Shown piece by piece: positions 17,093 through 25,058 of a stretch of 64,000 bases of DNA (position 1 is its first letter; every line of letters begins with the position of its first letter). This DNA comes from Brachybacterium alimentarium (GTDB taxonomy: Bacteria > Actinomycetota > Actinomycetes > Actinomycetales > Dermabacteraceae), in assembly GCF_002332425.1 (NCBI RefSeq), contig NZ_NRGS01000022.1, positions 86,187 through 150,186 on the forward strand, in the 5' to 3' direction. The translations under genes were made by a program, and so were the position numbers. The notes beneath the pieces are model-generated. The model made no database searches. It saw nothing but the letters and a program-made list of their open reading frames with translations, and was not told the origin of the DNA.

Positions 17093-18223
17093 GTGACGCC
17101 ACGCCGTGACCGTCAGTCGACGAGTGCGCCGCGCAGCGGTGCGCGCAAGCCGCTGACCCGCCCGAACCGTGCTCAGCGCACCAGCCGGGAGACGCTCTCC
17201 AGGCGCCTGTCGGCCGGGGACCCGCGCAGCGAGCAGCATCCTCAGCGGAGGATCCCGGTGGGTCTGTCGACCTCGTCGGTGTTCCCCGCCGGGGTCGAAG
17301 AGGCGTTCCGGCTGGCGGATCTGATCGGGTATGACGGCATCGAGGTGATGGTGTCCTATCCCAAGGACAGCCAGGACCCGGAGATCCTGCGCGAGTACTC
17401 CGAGCGGTACGACCAGCCGATCCTCTCCCTACACGCGCCGACGCTGTTCTTCCTGCAGGGGCTGTGGGGCCGCGACGCCTGGGTGAAGGTCGAGCGGACG
17501 GTGCAGATCGCGCAGGAGCTCGGTGTTCCCACCGTCGTCGCGCATCCGCCGTTCCGCTGGCAGGGGAGCTATGCGCGCGGCTTCGTCGACGGGGTGGCGG
17601 CGCTCGAGGAGAAGTACGGCGTCGCGATCGCGGTCGAGAACATGTACCCCTGGCGGCTGGGCGTGCGCGAGCTGCTCAACTACCTGCCCGACCACGACCC
17701 CACCGATGAGGACTACTCCCATGTCACCGTCGACCTCTCCCATGCGGCCACCGCGGGCGACGATGCGCTGGAGATGATCGACCGGCTCGGGGACCGGCTC
17801 ACCCACCTGCATCTGGCGGACGGCTCGGGCCGCACCACCAAGGACGAGCACCTGCCGCCGGGGGAGGGCAACCAGCCCTGCGCGGAGGTGCTGCGGCGGC
17901 TGTCCAATCGCGGATGGCAGGGATCGGTGCTGCTCGAGGTGAGCACGAGCGGGAGCGCCGAGACCCGTGAGCAGACCCTGCGTCAGTGCCTCCTGTTCGC
18001 CCGCCACCACCTGGGGCATCACCTCGACGACGACGACCTGGGTGCGGACCTGGACAGCGGTCGCGTGGACGCCGGGGACGCCGGGGGTCCCGTGGACGAC
18101 GTGGACGACGTGGATGACGGAGCCGGCGGCACCGTCTCCGACGCACCGGGCCCTGATCAGACGTCGGGATCCCCGGAGTCGCGGGACCAGGGGCCGGCAG
18201 ACGCCGACCGCCCCGCCCCATGA
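17093..18223 (+). CDS. Sugar phosphate isomerase/epimerase-like TIM-barrel protein (AP endonuclease 2 family)
   Basis: A 376-residue protein with a xylose isomerase-like TIM barrel. An Arg-rich N-terminal tail of about 50 residues precedes the barrel. Likely divalent-metal ligands follow the family pattern: SLHAPT, VAHPPF, VENMYP, VDLSH, HLHLADGSG and LLEVS. The last 60 residues are an acidic low-complexity tail with VDDVDDVDD. The GTG at 17093 was chosen because GAGGAG lies 5 nt upstream. Family members include isomerases, epimerases and endonuclease IV-like enzymes; I cannot assign a reaction. It ends about 200 bp before oleA on the same strand, so it might be co-transcribed, but no functional link is known to me. 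Confidence 0.82.
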   Translation: MTPRRDRQSTSAPRSGARKPLTRPNRAQRTSRETLSRRLSAGDPRSEQHPQRRIPVGLSTSSVFPAGVEEAFRLADLIGYDGIEVMVSYPKDSQDPEILREYSERYDQPILSLHAPTLFFLQGLWGRDAWVKVERTVQIAQELGVPTVVAHPPFRWQGSYARGFVDGVAALEEKYGVAIAVENMYPWRLGVRELLNYLPDHDPTDEDYSHVTVDLSHAATAGDDALEMIDRLGDRLTHLHLADGSGRTTKDEHLPPGEGNQPCAEVLRRLSNRGWQGSVLLEVSTSGSAETREQTLRQCLLFARHHLGHHLDDDDLGADLDSGRVDAGDAGGPVDDVDDVDDGAGGTVSDAPGPDQTSGSPESRDQGPADADRPAP

Positions 18224-18426
18224 GATGCTGGTTCCTGGGTGAGCGCTGGACCGACGTGGGATCCGCCACCCGAGCAGGCAGCCCTCAGGTGCCGGTGGGA
18301 CAATGGCGACCGCATGTGCCGGACCCCGAACTCGAGAGAACCTTCGGAGCCAGGCAGCCCGCGACGGCCTCGGCCAGCGGTCATGCCACCACGAAACGTC
18401 CACGATGAACGAGGTAGCGCACGCAG

Positions 18427-19464
18427 ATGGCGAACGGGAACGGGAACACAGGATTCGTCCACCGGAATGCCTCCTTGCTCTCGGTCGAGATGACCCTCCC
18501 GCAGGTCACGGTCACCTCTGACGAGATCGACGAGATGCTCTCCCCGGCCCGCAAGCGACTGCGGCTGCCCAAGGGAGTGCTGCAGAGGGTCGCCGGCGTC
18601 TACGAGCGCCGCTGGTGGCGCGATCCCCAGAACGGATGGAAGCAGGGCGTGGTGCTCGCCGCCGAGCGGGCGATGGCCAAGGCCGGGATCATGCGCGACC
18701 AGGTCGGTCTGCTGATCAACGCCTCCGTCTCCCGTCAGCACCTCGAGCCGGCGGTGTCCACCGGCATCCATCATTCGCTCGGCATGCCCTCCAGCTGCAT
18801 GAACTTCGACATCACCAACGCCTGCCTGGGCTTCGTCAACGCGATGACGATGGCGGCGGGCATGATCGATGCGGGCCAGATCCAGTACGCCCTGATCGTG
18901 GGTGCCGAGGACGTCGAGCAGGTCCAGCGCGGGACCATCGACCGCCTCAACGCGAAGAACTCGACCCGGGCCGACTTCAACAACCAGTTCGCCTCCCTGA
19001 CCCTGGGGTCCGGGGCGGCCGCCGCGGTCATCGGCCCGACGGACAAGCATCCCGAGGGTCACCGCCTGAAGCACACCCAGTCCCGTGCCGGCACGGAGCA
19101 TCACGAGCTGTGCGTCGCGGACATGCAGGACATGCGCACCGACTCCGCCGGGCTGCTGGAGAACGGGATCCAGCTGATCCTGGACACCTGGAAGGGCGCG
19201 AACGAGGACGGCCTCGACTTCAAGAGCATCCACCACGTGATCCCGCATCAGGTGTCGATGGTCTACACCCGCAACTTCTCGAAGATCACCGGCGTGGGCA
19301 TGGAACGCATCCCGGTGACCTTCCCCGACTGGGGGAACGTGGCCGCCGAGGCGGTCCCGATGACCCTGGCCAGCATCCAGGACGACGTGAAACGGGGTGA
19401 GCGCGTGCTCCTGATGGGAGTCGGCTCCGGCTTGAACACCGCGATGATGGAGGTCGAGTGGTGA
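18427..19464 (+). CDS. oleA: OleA-type thiolase (beta-ketoacid-forming acyl-CoA condensing enzyme)
   Basis: A 345-residue thiolase-fold enzyme close to FabH. OleA joins two fatty acyl-CoAs head to head to give a long beta-keto acid. The catalytic triad is visible: Cys133 (ITNACLGF), His274 (IPHQVSM) and Asn304 (WGNVAAE). Glu107 in SVSRQHLEP matches the glutamate that distinguishes OleA from FabH and acts as the base. The length is normal. A GAGG lies about 10 nt before the ATG. The stop overlaps the GTG of the next gene (GTGA), so translation is coupled. With oleBC and oleD it forms the standard actinobacterial long-chain olefin operon. Confidence 0.92.
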   Translation: MANGNGNTGFVHRNASLLSVEMTLPQVTVTSDEIDEMLSPARKRLRLPKGVLQRVAGVYERRWWRDPQNGWKQGVVLAAERAMAKAGIMRDQVGLLINASVSRQHLEPAVSTGIHHSLGMPSSCMNFDITNACLGFVNAMTMAAGMIDAGQIQYALIVGAEDVEQVQRGTIDRLNAKNSTRADFNNQFASLTLGSGAAAAVIGPTDKHPEGHRLKHTQSRAGTEHHELCVADMQDMRTDSAGLLENGIQLILDTWKGANEDGLDFKSIHHVIPHQVSMVYTRNFSKITGVGMERIPVTFPDWGNVAAEAVPMTLASIQDDVKRGERVLLMGVGSGLNTAMMEVEW

Positions 19465-22157
19465 ACGCCGCCGCCAAGGGCCGCCGCCGCGCCGCCACCC
19501 CCGAGGTGCCCGGCATGCCCGGCGTCGACCCTCGTATCAGCCGCACCGTGGAGGTGCGTGATCACGCCGGCGAACTGCGCCGCTGGCACCTGCTGGACTC
19601 CGGTCCGCTGCTGGCCGAACGGGGCATCACCCCGCAGGGCACGCTCCTGGCCGTGCACGGGAACCCGACGTACTCCTTCCTGTTCCGCTCCCTGGTGCGC
19701 GAGGACATCCCCTGGCGCCTGATCGCGGTGGACCAGCTGGAGATGGGCTGGTCCGAGCGCACCGGCACCAACCGTCGCCTGCAGGACCGCATCACCGACC
19801 TGTCGCTGCTCACCGACGCGCTCTCCGTGCGCGGCCCGGTGGTGACCGTGGGCCACGACTGGGGCGGCATCGTCTCCGTCGGCTGGGCCCTGGACAACCG
19901 CCATGACCTGGCCGGGATGATCCTCACCAATACGGGCATCCATCAGGAGCTGGGGGAGAAGCTCCCCAAGGCGCTCCAGCTGGCCACGGCTCCTGCCTTC
20001 CTGCCCGCCTCGACCTCGCTCACCGACGGGTTCCTGCGCACCACTCTCGCGCTGTCGCGGCCGCCGCTGCCCCGCGAGGTCCAGGACGCCTATCTCGCGC
20101 CGTACCGGTCCCGTGCGCGCCGCAAGGGCATCGAGCACTTCGTCGCCGACATCCCGGCCGAGGCGACGCACCCCTCGCGCCCCACGCTCGAGCGGCTCGC
20201 TGCCGGCATCGGCGATCTCCAGGTCCCCACGCTCCTGGCCTGGGGCCCGCGCGACGTCACCTTCTCGGACCGCTATCTGCGCGATCTGATCTCCCGCGTC
20301 CCCCACGCCGACGTGCATCGCTTCGAGAAGACCTCCCACCTCGTCTGGGAAGATGCCGACGTCGCCGGACTCGTCTCCGACTGGCTGCGTGAGCGGTTGG
20401 ACCCGTCGGCCGCCCAGAAGGAACCCGCCGAGCGGATCGCGAGCCCGCGCCCGGTCTCGTCGTTTGCGGAGCAGGTCCCGGAGCGTCATGTGGGCGCACC
20501 GATCGCCCGCCTGGCCTCGGACCCCGCCCACGCGCACCGGCCCGCCGTGGTCGAGATGTCAGGGCCCGACGGCGAACGCCGCGAGATCTCGTGGTCGCTG
20601 CTGAACCGTCGCGTGGACGACATCGCGGCCGGCCTGCTCGGCCACGGCGTGCGTCCCGGTGATCGCGTGAGCATCCTGATCACCCCGGGCGCCGACCTCA
20701 CCGGCGTGCTCTACGCCTGCCTGCGCATCGGGGCCGTCGCCGTGATCGCGGACGCCGGACTCGGCATCCCCGGGCTCACCCGCGCCGTGGTCGGGTCCCA
20801 TCCGGACTGGTTGATCGGCATCAAGACCGCCCTGGTGGGCGCCCGCGCCATGGGCTGGCCCGGCCGACGCCTCAGCGTCGAGCAGCTGCCCACCGTGGAC
20901 CGCGCCGCCCTCGGTGTGGAGAGCTCGATCGCGCAGCTGGCGACCTCCGGCTCGCTGATGCGCGACCTCGGTGCACCGCTGGACGCCCCCTGGCCCGATG
21001 CCGACGCGGATGCCGCGATCCTGTTCACCTCCGGCTCCACCGGACCCGCCAAAGGCGCCGTGTACACCCATCGGCAGATGAGCGCAATGTTCACCGCGGT
21101 GGGCGACACCCTGCAGCTGGACCCCGAGCGCGGCCTCGTGGCCGGGTTCGCGCCCTTCGCCCTGCTGGGCCCCGCCCTCGGCGCGCCCACCGTCGTCCCG
21201 GACATGGACATCACCCGTCCCGGTGAGCTCACCGCCCCGGCTCTCGCCGAGGCGATCGACGCTCTCGGCGAGCCCGCCGTGTTCACCGCCCCTGCGGCGC
21301 TGCGCAACATTCTGGACACCTCTGCCCAGCTGGACGAGTACGGGCGCGCCGCCATCGCGAGCGCGGCCAGCTTCTTCTCCGCCGGTGCCCCGATCCCCGC
21401 GCACCTGCTGCGCGAGCTGCGCACGCTCATGCCGCATGCCCGGGCGCTCACGCCGTACGGGATGACGGAGTGCCTGGCCGTGGCCGCCATCGATCTCGAG
21501 GGGATCGAGGCGGCCGGCGAAGGCTCCGGCGTGTGCGTGGGCAGGCCCGTTCCCCGCGTCGAGATCGCCATCGCCGAGATGGACGGGGAGGGTCGCACCA
21601 CCGGCGAACTCTCCGACGTCCCCGGACGCAGCGGGGAGATCCTCGTGCGGGCACCGCATGTGCGCGACCGCTACCTGATGCTCTGGGGCACCACGCACCA
21701 CTCGATGCGCTTCGAGGGCTGGCACGCGACCGGCGATGTGGGCCATCTCGACGCCGAGGGCCGGCTCTGGGTGGAGGGCCGCGCGGACCATGTTCTCGCG
21801 ACGGCCGACGGGCTGTTCACCCCGGTGCAGATCGAGGAGGCCGCGGAGACCGTGCCGACGGTGCGGCGTGCCGGCGCGGCCGCCGTCGGGCCCCGTGGCA
21901 CCCAGCAGGTCGTCGTCGTCCTCGAGACCGAGGAGGGCTATAGGCCCGGCAGGCCCGGCAAGCCGCGCGCCGCCTCCACGTCCCTCCAGGAGGCCGTGCG
22001 CCGCAGCGTCCGTGAGCGCTCCGGCGCCGAGGTGGTGGCCGTGTTCACGACCAGCGCTCTGCCCACCGACATCCGGCACAACTCGAAGATCGATCGGGCG
22101 GCGCTGTCCCGCTGGGCGGGCCAGACGCTGCGCGGCGAGAGGGCCGACGCCCTGTGA
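19461..22157 (+). CDS. oleBC: OleBC fusion: beta-lactone decarboxylase and beta-lactone synthetase
   Basis: An 898-residue fusion. Residues about 40-315 are the OleB alpha/beta-hydrolase, haloalkane dehalogenase-like, with HGNPTYSFLFR near the oxyanion region, nucleophile Asp133 in VGHDWGG and His293 in KTSHLVWED; it decarboxylates the beta-lactone to a cis-olefin. Residues about 325-890 are the OleC AMP-forming ligase, with ILFTSGSTGPAKG near 520, YGMTE near 658 and WHATGDVGHLD near 755; it closes the beta-hydroxy acid to a beta-lactone. Such fusions are known in actinobacteria such as Micrococcus. GTG at 19461 overlaps the oleA stop with GGAGG 7 nt upstream; GTG 19458 is an alternative. Confidence 0.92.
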   Translation: MNAAAKGRRRAATPEVPGMPGVDPRISRTVEVRDHAGELRRWHLLDSGPLLAERGITPQGTLLAVHGNPTYSFLFRSLVREDIPWRLIAVDQLEMGWSERTGTNRRLQDRITDLSLLTDALSVRGPVVTVGHDWGGIVSVGWALDNRHDLAGMILTNTGIHQELGEKLPKALQLATAPAFLPASTSLTDGFLRTTLALSRPPLPREVQDAYLAPYRSRARRKGIEHFVADIPAEATHPSRPTLERLAAGIGDLQVPTLLAWGPRDVTFSDRYLRDLISRVPHADVHRFEKTSHLVWEDADVAGLVSDWLRERLDPSAAQKEPAERIASPRPVSSFAEQVPERHVGAPIARLASDPAHAHRPAVVEMSGPDGERREISWSLLNRRVDDIAAGLLGHGVRPGDRVSILITPGADLTGVLYACLRIGAVAVIADAGLGIPGLTRAVVGSHPDWLIGIKTALVGARAMGWPGRRLSVEQLPTVDRAALGVESSIAQLATSGSLMRDLGAPLDAPWPDADADAAILFTSGSTGPAKGAVYTHRQMSAMFTAVGDTLQLDPERGLVAGFAPFALLGPALGAPTVVPDMDITRPGELTAPALAEAIDALGEPAVFTAPAALRNILDTSAQLDEYGRAAIASAASFFSAGAPIPAHLLRELRTLMPHARALTPYGMTECLAVAAIDLEGIEAAGEGSGVCVGRPVPRVEIAIAEMDGEGRTTGELSDVPGRSGEILVRAPHVRDRYLMLWGTTHHSMRFEGWHATGDVGHLDAEGRLWVEGRADHVLATADGLFTPVQIEEAAETVPTVRRAGAAAVGPRGTQQVVVVLETEEGYRPGRPGKPRAASTSLQEAVRRSVRERSGAEVVAVFTTSALPTDIRHNSKIDRAALSRWAGQTLRGERADAL

Positions 22158-23149
22158 GCGCCCCGACGATCCTGGTCACCGGCGCCTCCGGAATGCTCGG
22201 GGGCGCTGTGGCGACGACCCTGCGTGACCGCGGTGCCCGCGTGCGCGCCTTCCAGCGCCGCCCCGCGGGGATCCCCGGCGTCGAGGACGTCACCGGTTCC
22301 CTCACCGCGCCCGACGAGGTGCGGCGCGCGGTCGAGGGGGCCGACGCCGTCGTCCATCTCGCGGCGAAGGTGTCGATCTCCGGACCCGAGCACGAATACC
22401 GCGCGATCAACATCGACGGCACCGCCAACGTCCTGGACGCCCTGCGCGCCCAGGGCGGCGGCTCGCTCGTGAACGTCTCCTCGCCGTCCGTCGCCCATCT
22501 CGGACGGGCGATCGAGGGACTCGACGCCGCCCCGGCCGACCCGGAGCGCGCTCGCGGCCCCTACTCGCGCACCAAGGCCTCGGCCGAGCTGCTGGCCATG
22601 GCGGCCGATGGCGAGGACGACCTGCTGGTGACCACCGTGCGCCCGCACATCGTGTGGGGCCCGGGGGACACCCAGCTGGTGGGGCGCATCGTGGATCGTG
22701 CCCGCAGTGGCCGGCTGCCGCTCCTCGATGAGGGCATGGCCCTGATCGACACCACCTACGTGACCAATGCCGCCGAGGCGATCATCGCCGCCTACGACCG
22801 CATCGAGGACGTCCACGGCGAGAGCTTCGTGATCACCAACGGTGAGCCGCGCACGGTGCGCGACGTGTTCAACGGCTGGTGCGACGCCGCCGGCGTGCGT
22901 CGTCCCACCCTGCGCGTCCCCGGTTCCGTCGGCCGCTTCGCGGGCCGCGTCGTGGAGAAGATCTGGGAGAAGCGCCCCGGCTTCGACGAGCCGCCGATGA
23001 CGGAGTTCCTCGCCGAGCAGATGTCCACGGCGCACTGGTTCGATCAGCGCCGTACCCGCGAGCGCCTGCAGTGGACGCCCCGCGTCACGATGGACGAGGG
23101 CAATGAGCATCTCGCCGCCTGGTTCCGCGAGCACCCGGTCACCGACTGA
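22154..23149 (+). CDS. oleD: OleD: NAD(P)H-dependent 2-alkyl-3-ketoalkanoic acid reductase
   Basis: A 331-residue short-chain dehydrogenase/epimerase-type enzyme that reduces the OleA beta-keto acid to a beta-hydroxy acid. The Rossmann loop GASGMLG is at residues 10-16. The catalytic set is Ser110 (VNVSSPS), Tyr137 and Lys141 (YSRTK). VRPHIVWGPGD near 158 is typical of the extended SDR group. GTG at 22154 overlaps the oleBC stop (GTGA), so it is coupled to the operon. OleA, OleBC and OleD together complete the conversion of two acyl-CoAs to a long internal alkene, likely as a membrane-associated complex. Confidence 0.92.
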   Translation: MSAPTILVTGASGMLGGAVATTLRDRGARVRAFQRRPAGIPGVEDVTGSLTAPDEVRRAVEGADAVVHLAAKVSISGPEHEYRAINIDGTANVLDALRAQGGGSLVNVSSPSVAHLGRAIEGLDAAPADPERARGPYSRTKASAELLAMAADGEDDLLVTTVRPHIVWGPGDTQLVGRIVDRARSGRLPLLDEGMALIDTTYVTNAAEAIIAAYDRIEDVHGESFVITNGEPRTVRDVFNGWCDAAGVRRPTLRVPGSVGRFAGRVVEKIWEKRPGFDEPPMTEFLAEQMSTAHWFDQRRTRERLQWTPRVTMDEGNEHLAAWFREHPVTD

Positions 23150-23200
23150 GCACTCGCGGCGCCGCACGAACCCCTCCGCACGGAAGATTCGGGAACCGAC

Positions 23201-24031
23201 ATGAGCCAGCACGACGCCGCCTCCGACCGTGACAGCACCCGTGACGACCTGCCCGACGACAGCACGGAGCACGTCGCCGGCCGGGGGTCGCGTGGGTCGA
23301 GCTCCGGACCCGACGGAGCTGACGGAGTCGACGGATCCGTCGTAGTCGCCGGATCCTCCGGCTCCGGGGGGACGACTGGACCCACGGACGACGAGCTCCT
23401 CGCGGAGATCGACGCCGAGCTCGCCGCGGAACGGGCGGCCGTGCGCCGGGCCGGGCCCCGACGCACCGGGGCCGTACTGCTGATCGGCTCGCTCCTGGGA
23501 TGGATCGCTGCACTCGCACTCCTGCTGGACAAGGAGGTGCTGCTGGAGAACCCCGGAGCTTCGCTCTCCTGCGACATCAACCCGTTCATCTCCTGCGGGA
23601 ACGTGATGATGACCTGGCAGGCCTCCGCGCTGGGGCTGCCCAACCAGGCGATCGGACTGGCCGGGTTCGCGATCATGGGCGTCGTCGGGGCCCTCATGCT
23701 CAGCGGCACGCAGCTGCCCGGCTGGTTCCGCTGGGCTCGGCTGGGCGGGGTGACCTTCGCCTTCGGCTACGTCCACTTCCTCGCGATCTCCGCGATCTTC
23801 TTCATCCGCGCGCTGTGCCCATGGTGCATGGTCGTCTGGACGGTCAGTGCGCCGATGTTCTTCGCGACCCTCGCGCGCACCGTGGAGAGCGGCGACCTGC
23901 GCCCGCCCGCCGGCGTCGCGGCAGTCCTGCGCCACTGGGTGGTGCTCTCCGTGGTCTGGTACCTGCTGGTGATCGTCGCGATCCTGGCCCGGTTCCGGCA
24001 CCAGTGGCTGGCCATGATCGGGATCGGCTGA
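23201..24031 (+). CDS. VKOR-family thiol oxidoreductase
   Basis: A 276-residue membrane protein related to vitamin K epoxide reductase. Bacterial members reoxidise a periplasmic DsbA-like partner and pass electrons to quinone. The first 88 residues are hydrophilic, Asp/Gly/Ser-rich and probably disordered. Four or five membrane helices follow. Both redox Cys pairs are present: Cys124/Cys132 in the loop, and Cys206/Cys209 as CPWC. No DsbA-like partner is encoded nearby. It begins 51 bp after oleD on the same strand and may be read from the olefin operon; this is proximity only. Confidence 0.88.
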   Translation: MSQHDAASDRDSTRDDLPDDSTEHVAGRGSRGSSSGPDGADGVDGSVVVAGSSGSGGTTGPTDDELLAEIDAELAAERAAVRRAGPRRTGAVLLIGSLLGWIAALALLLDKEVLLENPGASLSCDINPFISCGNVMMTWQASALGLPNQAIGLAGFAIMGVVGALMLSGTQLPGWFRWARLGGVTFAFGYVHFLAISAIFFIRALCPWCMVVWTVSAPMFFATLARTVESGDLRPPAGVAAVLRHWVVLSVVWYLLVIVAILARFRHQWLAMIGIG

Positions 24032-24088
24032 CAGCGGCCGGGACCTTTCCTCCCCAGGGGTCCTGCATCCCCACTCGCCCGCCCGGGA

Positions 24089-24118
24089 GTGACCGGTTCG
24101 CCGGCCGCTCCCTAGGGT
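24089..24118 (+). promoter_or_regulatory. Promoter of comEA (leaderless)
   Basis: GTGACC at 24089-24094, an 18-bp spacer and TAGGGT at 24113-24118, then 7 nt to the ATG. It is one of the clearest promoters in the window and predicts a leaderless comEA mRNA. Confidence 0.65.
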
Positions 24119-24125
24119 CGCGGGC

Positions 24126-25034
24126 ATGGGAGAGCACGAGGGGTCCTCGAGAACGCCGCGCGGCACGGCGGCGCGCCATCGGCGCACCGGACAGGCGCTG
24201 ATCGAGCGGCGCGATCACACGGCGCAGAAGCCGTCCCGGCGCCTAGCGCTGCCGGCTCCAACGCCCTCGGCATTGGTGGGGATCGCCGTGCTCGTGCTGA
24301 TCGCGGTGGGCGTCATCCACCTCTCCAGCACCGGATCGGCGGTCCCGGTCGATGACCCGGGCAGCGTCGTCGCCGTGCCGTCCGGTGCCTCCGGAGAGCC
24401 CGACGCGGAGACTGCGGAGGCCGCGGGCGGCGCGCCGATCGGCAGCAGCGATGACGACGCCGACGGGGCGGACGGGGCCGGAACGAACGGCTCCGCCTCC
24501 GCCGGCGCGTCGCCCGATACGGGCGGCGCAGGTGCTCCGGGTGACGCCGACGGACCGGAGGAGCTCGTCGTGCACGTCTCCGGAGCGGTCGCTGACCCCG
24601 GTGTGGTCCGCCTTCCCCCCGGCGCACGCGTGGACGACGCCCTGAGCGCTGCCGGCGGCCCTCGGGACGACGCTGATCTGGAGTCGGTGAACCTCGCCCG
24701 TCCACTGGCCGACGGCGAGCAGATCCACGTGGCGGTGCCCGGTGAGGACCCGCCGGCCGGAGCGGCGCCTGCGCCCGGAGCCGCTCCACCACCCGCGTCC
24801 GGGGGCGCACCGGAGACGTCGTCGTCGACCGGCGGCGACGGCGCACTGATCAACCTCAACACCGCTGATGCCGCCCAGCTCGAGGAGCTGCCCGGGGTGG
24901 GGCCGGCGATCGCCCAGCGGATCCTCGAGCACCGAGAGAAGAACGGCCCGTTCACGTCGGTCGATGGACTGCTCGAGGTCTCGGGCATCGGCGCAGCGAC
25001 CCTCGAGAAGATCCGGGACCAGGCGACGGTATGA
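24126..25034 (+). CDS. comEA: ComEA-like DNA-binding protein
   Basis: A 302-residue membrane-anchored protein. One membrane helix lies near residues 44-64, followed by a Gly/Asp/Ala-rich linker. An SLBB domain (ELVVHVSGAVADPGVVRLPPG, residues about 142-200) precedes a C-terminal pair of helix-hairpin-helix motifs (LEELPGVGPAIAQRI and LLEVSGIGAATLEKI, residues about 241-302) that bind double-stranded DNA. ComEA captures exogenous DNA outside the membrane for delivery to ComEC. A promoter with no leader sits directly upstream. It is followed by comEC, the usual pairing. Confidence 0.92.
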   Translation: MGEHEGSSRTPRGTAARHRRTGQALIERRDHTAQKPSRRLALPAPTPSALVGIAVLVLIAVGVIHLSSTGSAVPVDDPGSVVAVPSGASGEPDAETAEAAGGAPIGSSDDDADGADGAGTNGSASAGASPDTGGAGAPGDADGPEELVVHVSGAVADPGVVRLPPGARVDDALSAAGGPRDDADLESVNLARPLADGEQIHVAVPGEDPPAGAAPAPGAAPPPASGGAPETSSSTGGDGALINLNTADAAQLEELPGVGPAIAQRILEHREKNGPFTSVDGLLEVSGIGAATLEKIRDQATV

Positions 25035-25058
25035 ACCTCGCAGCCTCCGCACCACTCG

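Noticed and set aside
18220-18408. A 62-codon ORF overlapping the end of the TIM-barrel gene
   Set aside because: It shows no hydrophobic or charged pattern typical of a small protein, no family resemblance, and lies where the oleA promoter is expected.
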